Shown: one piece after another, positions 1 through 12,200 of the stretch
How the letters are laid out: each line of letters opens with the position of its first letter
Position numbering within the stretch: the stretch's first letter is position 1
Source of the DNA: Cyathus striatus
Lineage: Eukaryota > Basidiomycota > Agaricomycetes > Agaricales > Nidulariaceae
NCBI GenBank assembly: GCA_025738555.1
Contig: JAOVFP010000001.1
Coordinates: forward strand, 558,001 to 622,000
Direction: 5' to 3'
DNA length: 64,000 nucleotides
Program-made: the position numbers and the translations under genes
The notes under the pieces: generated by a model
The model's input: the letters and a program-made list of their open reading frames with translations, nothing else
Database searches by the model: none
Told to the model about the DNA's origin: nothing

Positions 1-164
1 AATAAGAGAGTCATGGCTGTCTTAGTGATTGATCACTACCACTAAGCTGTTGTTGTGTGAGATCATTAAATAAATAAATTTGAGATCAATCAATTACATT
101 AAGTAGAAATTAATTTTTTTGTAGTTAGAAATCAATCCTTGTGTAGTTTGAAATCAATCCCAGT

Positions 165-330
165 TCAATCTGAAATCATTAGAAATCAATAAGAAATCAA
201 TAAGAAATCAATGGATAACTCAAAATTGTTAGGTACCCAACTACAGGATATACTATAAATTTCGAGTTATCCATTGATTTTTCATTGATTTTTCATTGAT
301 TTCTTATTGATTTCTTATTGATTTCTTTTT
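165..330. repeat. GAAATCAAT tandem motif forming a hairpin
   Basis: The motif GAAATCAAT/AGAAATCAAT is repeated several times at about 165-212 and returns as its complement ATTGATTTC/T at about 272-325. The central arms GGATAACTC and GAGTTATCC pair around a loop of about 40 nt. It lies near the left end of the surrounding TIR element and looks like a subterminal motif array. Confidence 0.6.
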
Positions 331-1501
331 TGACTCTCATAGATTTTCACTCCAATGATTTCTAATGATTTCAGATTGAACTGGTGTGGAGGAATAAACT
401 CAAAGGCATGTGGCAGGTGTCACACCTGACTATAAGATATAACTATGATAATCCTAGACCAAAGTAGTTAGTAATTAAAGACAGCGATGAGAACTTAGCT
501 GTTTGATTTGAGGTTAATGTTGACACTTCCAATTGACCAGGTAACTCAGAAGACTCAGTATGCGCACACACAAGTTAGCCAGAAAGGGAGGTAAATTTCC
601 TCTCAGGTAGAACCTCAGGTATATACATGTGCAGCAATCGAAAAGGGAATAGTGCATGTGTGCTCTCATGTTGCCAGTGCCCAGAGAAACATAACCTAAG
701 TGAAAGAATATGAAATGGAAATATCATAGCAATGGTAATGAAACAAGAGACACAGAAAAAGGTAATGACAGTAACGTACAAAAGAGACCATGTTTTAGAA
801 CATAAGAAAGGGCTCACCATGCCAAATACCACTAAGACTTCCAGACAACACTGGCTACTCACCCTTGATGCAACCATGAAATGCACAATGGAGCAGAGAC
901 GAAACACTACTACCCTCCCCAGAGGTAGCAGCATGGCAGTGGGCTAGGCTGCGGCTCAACATGCACACGAATGGTGGTGGGGTGCTCAGTGAGGTCCTTC
1001 AGCCAATGGAGTACCCAGAGTGGGAGTGGAGAATGTAAATTCTAGAACAACAATGTGGCAGTAAAATGAGGTTCAAGATATTGGATAAAAGAAAGAGAAA
1101 GAAAAGAGTGATCAAGAATAAATTTGAAATAAACACAAACAGAGTATAATTATCCCCTCACCTCAGCCTAACTCCCTGTTCCTTCCACCAATCGGAATGT
1201 CACATGATGATGGTAAAACCCAGCCATCATATCTCAATGGATGAAGTATCAGTCTTGAGGGCCAAACAAGAGGCTTGTGACAAAAAAGAGGGGTCTTGAT
1301 TGGGGTTAAACCCTAAGCCCTAGTGTATCGCATGGTCCGAGGGGCACATGGTGCCAAGAAGGTCTGAATATCGTCCTGACAGACCTTGAGGAGACAGATA
1401 GGAAGCCTAGAGAATACGAGAAAAGAAAAGCAGAGAGTAATAAGGAAAGCAGTAAGCGGAACACGTTGTAGTGTATGCGAGACGCAACAGCACATACATG
1501 T

Positions 1502-2028
1502 GTCACACTCAGTAAAAACAGTATGTCAGTGACATGTAGCCGAAATACACTAGTTTAGTCATCTGAGGGTCAAAGTTTGGTCGAAATTGAGCAAGTAGTG
1601 ACTAAAGTGCCAAAAATTTGATATTGGTCTGACTAATGAATGCAAAATCAATGACTGTGGTTAATTAACATTAATCCCTGAGTGTTCCTGAAATAGACAG
1701 CAACTTTTGGAACTGAAAACGGAATTCTAAACTCATTTGTTGTGCAATCTTAGTATAATTTGGGACACCTATTGGGCAGTGGTATGATATTCAGAATCCA
1801 AAATTACAGAATAATTGGGTAAGTATGCAAAGAAATATTTGTGATATAAAGATGAAAACATAGAATTATTTTAAAATTAACTGCAGTCATTCAATAGTCG
1901 GACTAACATCAAATTTTTGGCACTTTAGTCACCACTTGCTCAATTTCGACCAAACTTTGACCCTCAGATGACTAAACTAGTGTATTTCGGCTACATGTCA
2001 CTGACTTACCGTTTTTACTGAGCGTCAC
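1502..2028. mobile_element. Nested foldback MITE, about 0.53 kb
   Basis: The left arm begins GTCACACTCAGTAAAAAC (1502) and the right arm ends with the near-complement GTTTTTACTGAGCGTCAC (2028). Arms of about 150 bp include the shared block GTGACATGTAGCCGAAATAC in opposite orientations. There is no coding capacity. It lies inside the larger TIR element of 27-2446, so it is a later insertion. No clear target duplication is visible. Confidence 0.75.
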
Positions 2029-2518
2029 GTGTTGTTTGGCATCGGCTTCCCAATATTTGGTGAGGCCGCGCCGCGTCTCTAAGTCCGCACATGGAACGAA
2101 AACATAGAAATCCGAATGCACTGTTTGCACAGCGCATCGTAGAACCAAAGTAAGAATATAGAAATATGTAGATATGAAGTTAAAGCACGTATAAGTAAGT
2201 AATTAAGGATAAAATATAAAAGAAATGAAGTAAATCAATTTATAAGTGTAGTACTGGGTTATACCAGTGTACCATCTACTTCCTCCACACTGGGATTGAT
2301 CTCAAACTACACAAGGATAGATCCCAAATGAACAAGTATTGATTTCCAACTATGGGGGGATTGATTTCTATTTAATGTAATTGATTGATCTCAAATTTAT
2401 TTATTTAATGATCTCACACAACAACAGCTTAGTGGTAGCGATCAATAGCGTTGACAGCCACCAGTGAATAAGAGTCAAAAATACAAAGTAAAAAATACAT
2501 CTTAGAATGTCCCGTATA

Positions 2519-2598
2519 GTGATGATAGCGAGAATCGAACATAGCTCAAAACTCGAAGTGCAATGAGAGGCGAGGATACATTTACGATATATCACCAC
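2519..2598 (-). repeat. tRNA-like (SINE-type) repeat unit 1
   Basis: Read on the minus strand this 80-nt block starts GTGGTGATATA and ends CTATCATCAC. The outer seven bases can pair (GTGGTGA with TCATCAC, one G-T wobble), and GTTCGATTC resembles a pol III B box. The T stem does not pair properly, so I call it tRNA-derived rather than a tRNA gene. Nearly the same unit recurs at 16114-16193 within the duplicated segment. Confidence 0.5.
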
Positions 2599-2832
2599 TG
2601 CAATGCTATTCCAGCGATGGTATTTATTGAGTTTTAATAGGCTGCCAGTATGCTGTTAGTACGAATTAAAACTGCGCTATTATTCTTCAGTGAGAGTCAT
2701 ACATATCATTATAACCACTGGAAGTAAATATAACAGTGAGAATCCTCGCGCTAGATAGTGAATACATCGACAATTTGGGCTATAATACAGGGTTAAAAAT
2801 CATTTGAAAAATTAGAGATACGGATGCGCGTG

Positions 2833-2919
2833 GTGATGATAGTGATAGTCGAACGTACCTCACGCCTCGAACTCGAGCTCGAAGTGCGAGATGAGGATAC
2901 GTGTGTGCTATATCGCCAC
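2833..2919 (-). repeat. tRNA-like (SINE-type) repeat unit 2
   Basis: Minus-strand block with GTGGCGATATAGCAC at its 5' side (TAGCACACACG resembles an A box) and a GTTCGACTATC segment near the 3' end. Duplicate copy at 16988-17074. Same family as unit 1 but more diverged in the central arm. Confidence 0.45.
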
Positions 2920-3626
2920 TGCACATTTATCCATTATAGATTGTATGCCGTGAATAGCTACGTACATACAGCAGTAGAATAACGGTGTTAAGAGACACCT
3001 CAACCCGAGTCAAAACTGCACAGCACGGACAAACCTCGGACACAATACATATCCAAAGACAAAGGAAATGAGAACCCCCCCAGTCAAACTCGTCATGTCA
3101 TCGCATAATGTCAAATCTCCTCTCAGCCCCAGGACTCTCGACGCCGAGGATGGGGTCGAGGACGACATAGTGTACGTCATGCGTCTCCACATCGTTTAGC
3201 GTCGGGCCATAGTAACCACTTCCTCTGCTTCGAAGCTTTCTCGAGCTCGAAATACACGAGAAGGGCTGATTTGAACTTCTTTCATTGTGAGATGCCAAAC
3301 GGGGAGAGAAGTATAATGGTACGGTATAAAAGATACGAGAGATAAGATAAATACAAGATAAGAAACAAACGAACAACAAAGGCTTATTTGGTTCTATTTA
3401 CCTCATCAACCGCCTCGTCTCGGCTCCGTACAGGACACGATCACATCACATCACCAACCCATCTCCGATGCAACCCCTTATTCCTCCTTCCTGCTCGCCT
3501 CTCTGTAATGCCATCGCCATTCTCTTTCTTCTAACCTCTCTCTCATTCTCGTCGAAACAGCAAGATATGTATACGAATTAGGGTACACGAAGAAAGAAAG
3601 AAGAAAAAAGAAGAAAAAGGAAAACA

Positions 3627-5626
3627 ATGGATGCTGCTGTTCAGAAGAGTCAGACTCAAAGCGGTGATAATAGCTATAGTTTAGATAAAGGTCTCTTTCT
3701 CTTTCCTCCCCCTTCTTCCTTTCTTTCTTTCCTCGTACTTACTAACGACTATGCACACAGAACCATCCGACTCGGAGAACTGGGACGACGATTTCGATTT
3801 CGACCCTTCACTCCATTCACACGACAAAGACGAAGACAACGAGGCCAATGACGATGATGGGCTAGAGGGGGGAGAGGGGGAAAGGAGGAGCAGAGGGGGG
3901 AGTACAGGATCATGGGAAGAACGTCCCTCGATGGATAGCATTCCTTCTTCTGCTATCAGTGAAGATTGGGACTGTGAACTTCCAAGCAGTCCCAAGATGG
4001 AGGAGGAGACGCAGACACAGTCGCAGCATACGCCGATTCCAATTCCTGGGAGACTTATGGGCATGTTACGAGATGTTGGATCTGGTTCTATATCCCCCGG
4101 TCTTTCCTATACCCCTCCTTCTACCACCGAAGAAGAGGAAAGGAGAATATCGATAGACTCAGAACATTCGCAAGAGGAAAGCTTGCATACTCAACTTCGA
4201 CGCGAGGCGTACCCTTACCATCCAACCCTCTCCCCATCCCCAACAACAACTACCACATCAACTCGCGCGTCCCTTTCTCCTCTAACACCCACAACCGGAA
4301 TCAGAAGCTCAATTTCACCGTCTCCGAGGAGACTTTTCGCGCCCAAATTCGGGAGATCTCCCCTGCATACTCTGTCCATCTCCCCTCCCCCCCCTCCTCC
4401 TCCTCTTCCTCCTCGGCAGGAGGGGAAGGTGGTACTGCAAGGAAGCGAAATCCGAGACTGTCTCGAAGATATCCCACTTTCGCACTTGGGTGGGAGGAGG
4501 CGAAAGTGGAGTTTTTCATTTAAGATGGGAGGCGGAAGCCTCCTTTAGTTGGAGGAGAAGGAGGAGGAGGGTTCATGGAAAACCTCCGTCGCCTCAGCTT
4601 CGTTTCCGCTGTTGGGAGAGTAGGGAGACACAGCAGATCTGCTAGTGTTTCGTCTTCTTTGGGTGGTGGGAGGGGGTCGATGGAGGGTGGGATGAGGGGG
4701 TCGTTGGATACGACTAGCTCGTTTGCGTTGAGCTCGGTAGGGAGAGAGGCGACGAGAGGGTCGAGGAGTGTTGAGATTACGAGGATTATTGAGGATGTTC
4801 GGGATGTTCGGGTTGGTGGTGGTGGTGATTCCGAGGCTTTGGAACCTGCTATGGATCCCACATCTTCTTCTGCCACCTTCACCGCCAACACTTCTGCCCG
4901 CACCTCCTCCTCTGCCAACACCAACGTTAATGCCTCCTCATCCATCGTTAATACCACAACCACCGCCAGCCCCTCTGGAGATACCACCTATCCCTCCGCT
5001 GACACTTCAACGGCTGACACCTTATCCGCCACCACCTCCCCTCCCCCTCCTCAGCCACCCCTTCCTTTACCCCTACTGCCACTACCCCCTCCTCAACCAT
5101 CACTCCCATCTCCGCCACCCGATCTCCGCCACCCATACCCCCTTTGTTGAGCTTGGGACTGGTGAGAAAGTTGGGATGCCGGCTTCACCTTCTCCTAGTG
5201 CGCTGTCGGGGGCTGGTGTTGGGGTCGCCGTTTAGGGGTGGGAGTAGGTTGGGTGGGAATGTTGAGAGTGGGGAGGGGAAAGGCGACGATGAAAGCAAAG
5301 GCAAATCCACGCCCCACGACGTGTCTCCCCAGGTTCAACAAGAAAGTGGAAGAGGGTATAAATCCCTCCCTACCATGCCCGCTTCAGAGCGGTGCGATCT
5401 ATCCAAGCGACAAATGCGCCTTCTTAAAGAGATGCTCAGGTACCCCTCCTCATCCACCTCTCCTCCCTCCTCACCCACCAAAGACGAAATCAAGACCTTC
5501 CCTACCACATCATCTTCAACTTCAACAAAAGTGGGCTTAGGCGAACGAGTCAACACGCTCTCACCTTCTTCCCGCCCAAGGTATTTTTCTCTTCTTTCAA
5601 GTCGTTTTGCGTACTCACTGACATAA
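3627..5626 (+). pseudogene. Ser/Pro-rich acidic-motif protein gene, copy 1 (decayed)
   Basis: Exon 1 is 3627-3690. Intron 1 is 3691-3761, with a TACTAAC branch site and CACACAG acceptor. Exon 2 resumes in frame with the acidic motif ENWDDDFDFD, followed by EDWDCELPSSP. The frame is lost at about 4521-4524, where one A is missing relative to copy 2, so translation ends at 4548. Homology continues in another frame (NLRRLSFVSAVGR, 4580 on). About 0.9 kb of the copy 2 middle region is absent near 5040-5140, and another indel follows near 5215. The conserved ASERCDLSKRQMRLLKEML block is present, but similarity to copy 2 stops near 5580. What follows can be read as an intron (5581-5631) joined to foreign sequence. 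The product is low-complexity. The WDDDF and EDWD motifs recall septation-network regulators of the Byr4/Bfa1 type, but that is a weak resemblance and I do not assign a function. Confidence 0.8.
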
Positions 5627-5631
5627 AATAG

Positions 5632-6717
5632 TGTACAGAAACGCCGGACAGCATTCCAGGGAAGGAGTTCGGAATTAACTGGGCTCACGAGACGAGACTT
5701 CCCATTTATAACCTTCTCGCTATCCAATCCAGCTGTCCGCGAAACTTATGCACGCCTGCCTCGAGTCTAGGCTTCACCCGTTCTCTGTCTCCACGTCCGA
5801 AGATTGCCTCTCCTCATTACACTCCAAGATCTGGATGGGTGTTGTTCTGTTCCGGAAGGGTATACGATAGATGATGTGGGTACAGGATTGCGGTTAGTTA
5901 TATGGTGGTCAATGGACAGCGTGATATTGGGAGTAGTATCTCAGTTACTGGAGGAAGCTTTGACACCTATAACGACACCTGGGGAGGAAGTCGAATCGAA
6001 CTCGCCCATATCCTCGAATCTTCGAACTTGCCAACTCATTTTACCATCCGTTATGCTCCTCACCGCCTTCTCCCCCATCCTTGTAGTCGCCCAAGTAAAC
6101 CTTAGGTGGATCCAACAACAATACTTACAACAAAACCCGTCAACTCGATGCAGAATCTTACCCACCTCCCAAAAACCTGGTGGACCATATCTGCATTACC
6201 AAATACCAATGGCCATCCTTCATTGCATAATCCCCCGTCGGAGCTTTGGGGGCGCAATGTGACAGCTTCGATGCAAAGCTACGGGATTCGTGGGTGGGCA
6301 TTGGCCGCCGGTCGGCTTATGTTGTTGGAAATGGAGGCGCTTATCAAGATCATTGTCAACTTTGTTCCTCTGAAGCACTCGGAGTGTTCATGGGTTTCGA
6401 CGTGGTCGATCGATAGTGCCAGCACCGGGTAGTCGAAGGTAGTCGATCAAGAGTGGGTGTTTGTGAGGCAGCTACGATACTAGGCGAATAGGAACTTCAG
6501 TCGTATTGTCGAAGCGCTAACTTGGAGGTGAACTCTGCCACAGGCACCTCACGAAGATGAAAGTTAACACTGTCGTTGGACATTCAGAAGTTAAATAGCA
6601 TATTCCAACGAAACACATAATCCTACCCCCCGTAGTCCTGATTTCTCATTAAAGCTTCACGATCAGGATCAAGAATGCGGCTCAGAGGAATAACTCAACA
6701 AGCCCTTGGGGGCGAAA
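5632..6717 (+). other. Unassigned region after the copy 1 breakpoint
   Basis: No intact gene. Several short overlapping frames (for example 5804-6262 and 6106-6432) match nothing I recognise. It ends in GGGGGCGAAA immediately before the candidate LTR at 6718, which looks like a polypurine tract. It may therefore be the 3' internal part of an LTR retrotransposon. A similar GGGGGCGCAATGTGAC string occurs at about 6244. Confidence 0.3.
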
Positions 6718-7459
6718 TGTGAACAGTGTTTAATGCTTATAGGACGGGGTACGGTTGGTTGATCGGAAGTGGGTAACTTCATATTTTACGATCTGCGTTT
6801 ACCCAAGTCACGCGACGCTAATCTCAAAAGATAACGCTACCAAATCCAACACCGACACTTCCTTATCGCCCCGAACGGCGCAATTACGCATCAGGAACTC
6901 AAGACCATCGGTATTTCAGGCTACCAAGAGCCACTGAATACTGCAACCTGTCTTACCAATGGCCGCGTCCTAGCCTCTAGTCCCTCTCCCCCAAGTTTTA
7001 TTCTACGAAAATTTCTTCTAATTCATCGCTAAGGTTTATGTTTCAAGCCTTACCATTTACCCCTCATAACATACAATCCGAAACACATTTTATCCCTGCC
7101 TCGTCGACAATTCCCTGTTAAGTAACTTCTTTATTCTAATTTCTATAAAACCTATGTATCTACTTCCACCCAATTCAGTGAATTTCTCCCCTCTCAGAGT
7201 CATATTTTGAGTCTCGTTCTGTTTCTCGAGGTTGTTCCCATCGTCTCTGTTAAGCATTCTATCGTTTCGTTTTCGAGATTTCGTCAAGTCTTTATGTTTA
7301 AATTTCATTTCGAAGTTCTCTCTTCCTATGGTCTCGTACTCGATCTCTCATCGTTGGTTAAAACTCTTGAACACTTTAGGATTCCTCAGTCGAACGGACG
7401 TTCGACAACTCGCAATAAATTTCTTTGTTTTAGGGCCTAACACAACATTTACCTTTACA
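6718..7459. repeat. Candidate LTR, about 0.74 kb
   Basis: Begins TGTGAACAG and ends CCTTTACA. Its 3' two-thirds align by eye with the solo LTR at 16245-16800: both share TATTTTAC near the start, then CAAGTTTTATTCT, then GTCGAACGGA and ATTTCTTTGTTT towards the end. No flanking target duplication is clear. It is either a 3' LTR or a solo LTR of the same family. Confidence 0.5.
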
Positions 7460-9284
7460 GGGTGCTCAGTGATAGTTGGGAGGGGGGGATCTCGTCTGCG
7501 CAAGACAGCCTTCATGCACCACTATACCAGGTGAATAGGAAATTCACTCCTACCGTCGACACCACTAACGTTAAGGCAGATCGCAGCCACGGACGTCTCG
7601 CGAAGAGGGGCGATACACGATCAATGGACATTAGCAAGGTTATGGATCACCCCCATCACTGGCAAACTTTATCGAATATCCAACGCACATCTGATGTCCT
7701 AGCCACGTCGCTAATCCCTTCGTTACCACCACTACCTTCCTCGCTATTACCATCTTCATCTCCCCCAGGCTCTCGTCACTATCGACAGTATGTCAACGTT
7801 CAACGTGAATCGACAACGTCTACGAAGAATCAACCATTGTACACCTCCCGTCCCTCATCCCCCCTCCCTACCCACCACTACCGCCTATGAAGAACGCAAG
7901 GCTTTGTAACAGGATGATCGGAGTTCGTGTCAGGGGTCAGAATAGGGTGATATTTTCTGGCTAGTAGTAGAACTAAAGTCTGCTGGGCACATAGCTGGAT
8001 GGGAACTCATCCGTTGGGGGCACCCTCCGTACTGGCTCGTGGACTTGGCTGGATGCATTGTGTGGAAGAGGCTACTAATGGTCTTATTTTTCATCCCTCC
8101 TCACCGCCTCCCTCATCACTATCACCACCATCCTCACCACCATCCCATTGCGTAGAAATGAGGATTATGTCTTCGTAGTCCGAAGGACCTGGGAGACCAG
8201 AGGGGGGTTACACGCCTTTGGTGTGAGACGTCAAAAATGCAGTCATAGTGAAATAATGAGCTCACTCACCTCGCGGTTGGCTCATTCTAGAATCTAAACG
8301 TGATGGTAGCAATTGTGAATGTGAACGGAAGGCGTAGCGCCAAGCTAACGTATTGACTCAGAGTAGGAGAATGAACAGAGGTGAAACATGAGCGAGGATG
8401 AAGTGCACACAACAGTGGACCAATATAATAAACACTGTTCAAAGACCGGTGGCGGGTGACCGTGACTGGAAGATCTGAGTGCAATGTCGCCCGGAAAAAG
8501 AGTGATATAGAAGGGACGCGTAGGGTAACACCACGGTCAACGGAATGGAAGCAATAACGTCGAAGAAGGGGCGCCGCAATGCTGGTTTACGGTACATGGT
8601 CAATGGTCAACGTTGGTTGCTAGCGCAGCAACGCAGTGGCAGGCAGTTTATCAACCGCTCCAAACTCCGAACTGCCGCCGAATAGTGAATCGCTCGCGTC
8701 TCCAATTCGTTAATTGTTAGCAGCGCCCCGGCTCCTCTTCTAAACTAGACCTCCTAAAATCCGCGTGAGTGTGAATCGATTAATAAAAACGAGATTGGTC
8801 ACAAAACTGCTTACATTTGAACGAGTGGGAACGGCTTCCCTCATCAATACCAGTATGCTATTGGATGACATCTCTTACATTTCTACAGGCGTCTTATTCG
8901 ATGTAAATATCATCGAGAACTAATTCAGAATCTCTCGATAAAGAGTAGGTACTTACGTTTAAACGATGCACGATAGAAGTCCGAATGAACGGCGGTACAT
9001 ATGGGTAAGTATATTATTAGCATTCTAGCTATGAACTCGGTGCTTCAAAAAGGCTCAGCTGATCAGTGCTGTGAGAACGATAGGTACTATTAATACATTA
9101 TCGTGGCAGATCCATCAGGTCAGTGCACGGCGGCCATGCCAGTAGAGAAAAAAATGGTGAGATTAAGTTTGATATCACTGGTTGCTGTACAATGCTGTAA
9201 AGCCGCGAGGCATATAATAAGTAAGTCCTGCAGCCGATTGACGCCAATCCACCGAATAAACTACGCAATACTCATACTACCACA
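7460..9284. other. Intergenic, no supported gene
   Basis: An open frame at 7462-7890 is rich in Ser/Pro/His and has no recognisable domain. The rest holds only short frames. It forms the upstream flank of the NB-ARC gene starting at 9285. I see no promoter motif that I would defend. Confidence 0.5.
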
Positions 9285-12200
9285 ATGGCGTTCGCAAATT
9301 CGCAAAATTTCTCTATCAATACAGCAACAATGATAGATAATGGGACATATATTGATCAGGTACTTTACTCAGTTGCAGTAGCCATTCATGAAGTCTGATG
9401 GAGTGTTCTAGATTAACATGATTACAAGTCTTATGAGGGATGGGCAACTTTCACCAATTAGTCAGACAGCTCCAAGTACCACTGAAATGTTCACTGGGCA
9501 AGAGGAATACCTTAAAGCACTGAACAAACACTTCAAGTCAGAGAATATGACTGTAACCAGAAAGTACTTTCTCCTGTATGGAATGGGTGGAATTGGGAAA
9601 ACCCAAATTTGCTTAAAATTTAAAGATGATTCTGAGGAGTAGTATGTGATTGATCACTTCTAAATATATGTTATTAATTCATGATTAGTTTTGAGTACAT
9701 ATTCTGGATTGATGCATCTTCAGAAGAAAGTGTCATACAAAGCCTTAAAGATCTGTATAAGACATATCCATCTGCTCAGTCAGGTGAATTTTCTGCAAAT
9801 TCTGTTCTCAGCTGGGTTTCTTTCATAAAGTCCAAATGGTTGATTATCTATAACAATGCTGATGGATCTCCTGAAGTAGTGGAGAAATATCTTCCACCTG
9901 GAAATAAGGGAAATATACTTATTACTAGCAGAAATCAAGCTTTGAAAAGAATTACTTGGAGTGAAAATTCCATGGAAGTTAAGGAAGTGTGTGATGCTAC
10001 TGCAATTGAAATACTTCTCAAAACCAGTGGATTGGACCAGCAGTCTAAACAGTATCAAGCTGTATAAAAAGATATAGTAACTGAACTTCATTGCCTTCCA
10101 TTAGCTATTGCTCAAGCTGGTGCTTATATCATGAGTAGCAATTGTGACATTACTCAGTATCTGAAAGTCTACTTCAAGTACAGAGCCAAACTGATGGATA
10201 ATGAAGATTTTAAAGGAGCTTCAAAGTATGATAAGACAGTTTATGGAACATGGGAAATCTCTTTTCAAAAATTATTGAGAATGTCAGAAACTTCAAATGA
10301 TACAAAAGCTGCCAAATATGCTATTACTATCATTAACATCTCTGCCTTCTTTCATCACATGAACATTCCTATAAATATATTTAAAAGAGCTGCAAATGAC
10401 TATTGCTCAATTATTGAGGAATATATCAATGATGTTAGGCCAAATTTTATTACAAGTATGGAAAAGGAATTATTCAATATAGATGAAGATAATGAATGGG
10501 ATGAATACCTTTTCAATAAAGCTACATCAATTCTTGTATCATTTTCTTTGATCAAAAGAGAAAATGTAAAATACTTCAGTTTTCATCCACTTGTTCAGCT
10601 TTGGTGTCAAGATAGAATGAAAAACATAGAAAGAGTGCACTGGATAGCAAATGCAAGTGGCATATCGTCTACATCAATATCATATAAAGATACTATTGAG
10701 GAATATAAATATGCACAAGACATTACTTTACATACACTTCAAATTGTATCAAAAATGAATAATATGATGGAGAACAACTACTATTTTGATACATTTGATA
10801 AGTTTTCAAGAGCATTGGAAATGGCAGGAAAGCACAGAGAAAGACAGGATTTTCTTATGAGAATTGTGCAGAACAACAAAGATTTATTTGGGGAAAATAA
10901 TTCTAATACACTGATAAGTATGAATAATTTGGCAGTAGCTTATTTTCATAGTGGAAAATGGAATGAGGCAGAAGAGCTGCAAACACATGTCTTGGAGATA
11001 CATACCAAGCTGCTAGGTGGAGAGCACCCAGATACGCTGACAAATAAGAATAATTTGGCATCAACTTATACTACTCTTGGAAAATGGAATGAGGCAGAAG
11101 AGCTGCAGGTACATGTCTTGGAGATATATACCAAGCTGCTAGGCAGAGAGCACCCAGATACACTGACAGGTATGAATAATCTGGCAATGTTATTTTCTGA
11201 TCTTGGAAGATGGAATGAGGCAGAAGAGCTGCAGGCACATGTCTTGAAGATACATACCAAGCTGTTAGGTGGAGAGCACCCAGATAAACTGACAAGTGTA
11301 GGTAATTTGGCAGTAGTCTTTTCCAAGCTTGGAAAATGGAATGAGGAAGAAGAGCTGCAGGTACATGTCTTGGAGATACATACCAAGCTGCTAGGCAGAG
11401 AGCACCCAGATACACTAAGAAGTATGAATAATCTGGCACTGTCATTTTCTGAGCTTGGAAAAGGAATGAAGCAGAAGAGCTGCAGGCACATGTCTTGGAG
11501 ATACATACCAAGCATCTAGGTAGAGAGCACCCAAATACACTGAGAAGTATGGATAATCTGGCAAGGATATTTTCCAAGCTTGGAAAATGGAATGAGGCAG
11601 AAGAGCTGCAGGTACATGTCTTGGAGATAAGTACCAAGCTGCTAGGTAGAGAGCACCCAGATACACTGAGAAGTATAAATAATCTGGCAATAATATTTTC
11701 CAAGCTTGGAAAATGGAATGAGGCAGAAGAGCTGCAGGCACATGTTTTGGTGATACATACCAAGCTGCTAGGCAGAGAGCACCCAAATACACTGACAAGT
11801 ATGAACAATCTGGCAATGTTATTTTCTGATCTTGGGAAATGGAATGAGGCAGAAGAGCTGCAGGTACATGTCTTGGAGATATGTACCAAGCTGCTAGGTG
11901 GAGAGCACCCAGATACACTGAGAAGTATGAATATTTTGGCATCAATTTATTTTAATCTTGAAAAATGGAATGAGGCAGAAGAGCTGCAGGCACATGTCTT
12001 GGAGATATGTACCAAGCGGGCAGCAAGAAAATTCTGTGCACGCACAAAAGTGAGCATGAGTTGAGCATGCATGTTCAGGGTCTGAGTGTGATAATCTCGA
12101 CCCTGAGCGTGAAATATTGTGTCTTGAGTGTGAAGAAATTCTATATGAGCGTAAAGTTGTTATATTGTTAATTATGTAGTTTTGTATTATATTATCGCTC

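Larger units (their letters stand above)
27..2446. mobile_element. Non-autonomous DNA element with long terminal inverted repeats
   Basis: The sequence from about 27 (ATTGATCACTACCACTAAGC) is repeated in reverse complement up to about 2446 (GCTTAGTGGTAGCGATCAAT). The arms run roughly 160 bp, left about 27-190 and right about 2275-2446. Similarity may extend a few bases further out, since GGCTGTC occurs outside both ends, so the exact termini and target duplication are unresolved. The interior has no recognisable transposase. Minus-strand open frames at 575-934 and 1306-1506 resemble nothing I know. The element sits directly beside the tRNA-like repeat at 2519 and separates it from the start of the window. 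Superfamily unknown. Confidence 0.7.

Noticed and set aside
575..934. 119-codon hydrophobic frame on the minus strand
   Set aside because: No domain, no introns with supported borders, and it lies inside a non-coding TIR element.
11066..11945. Long minus-strand frames across the TPR repeats
   Set aside because: Antisense shadows of the 126-bp TPR units; the plus frame carries the TPR consensus.
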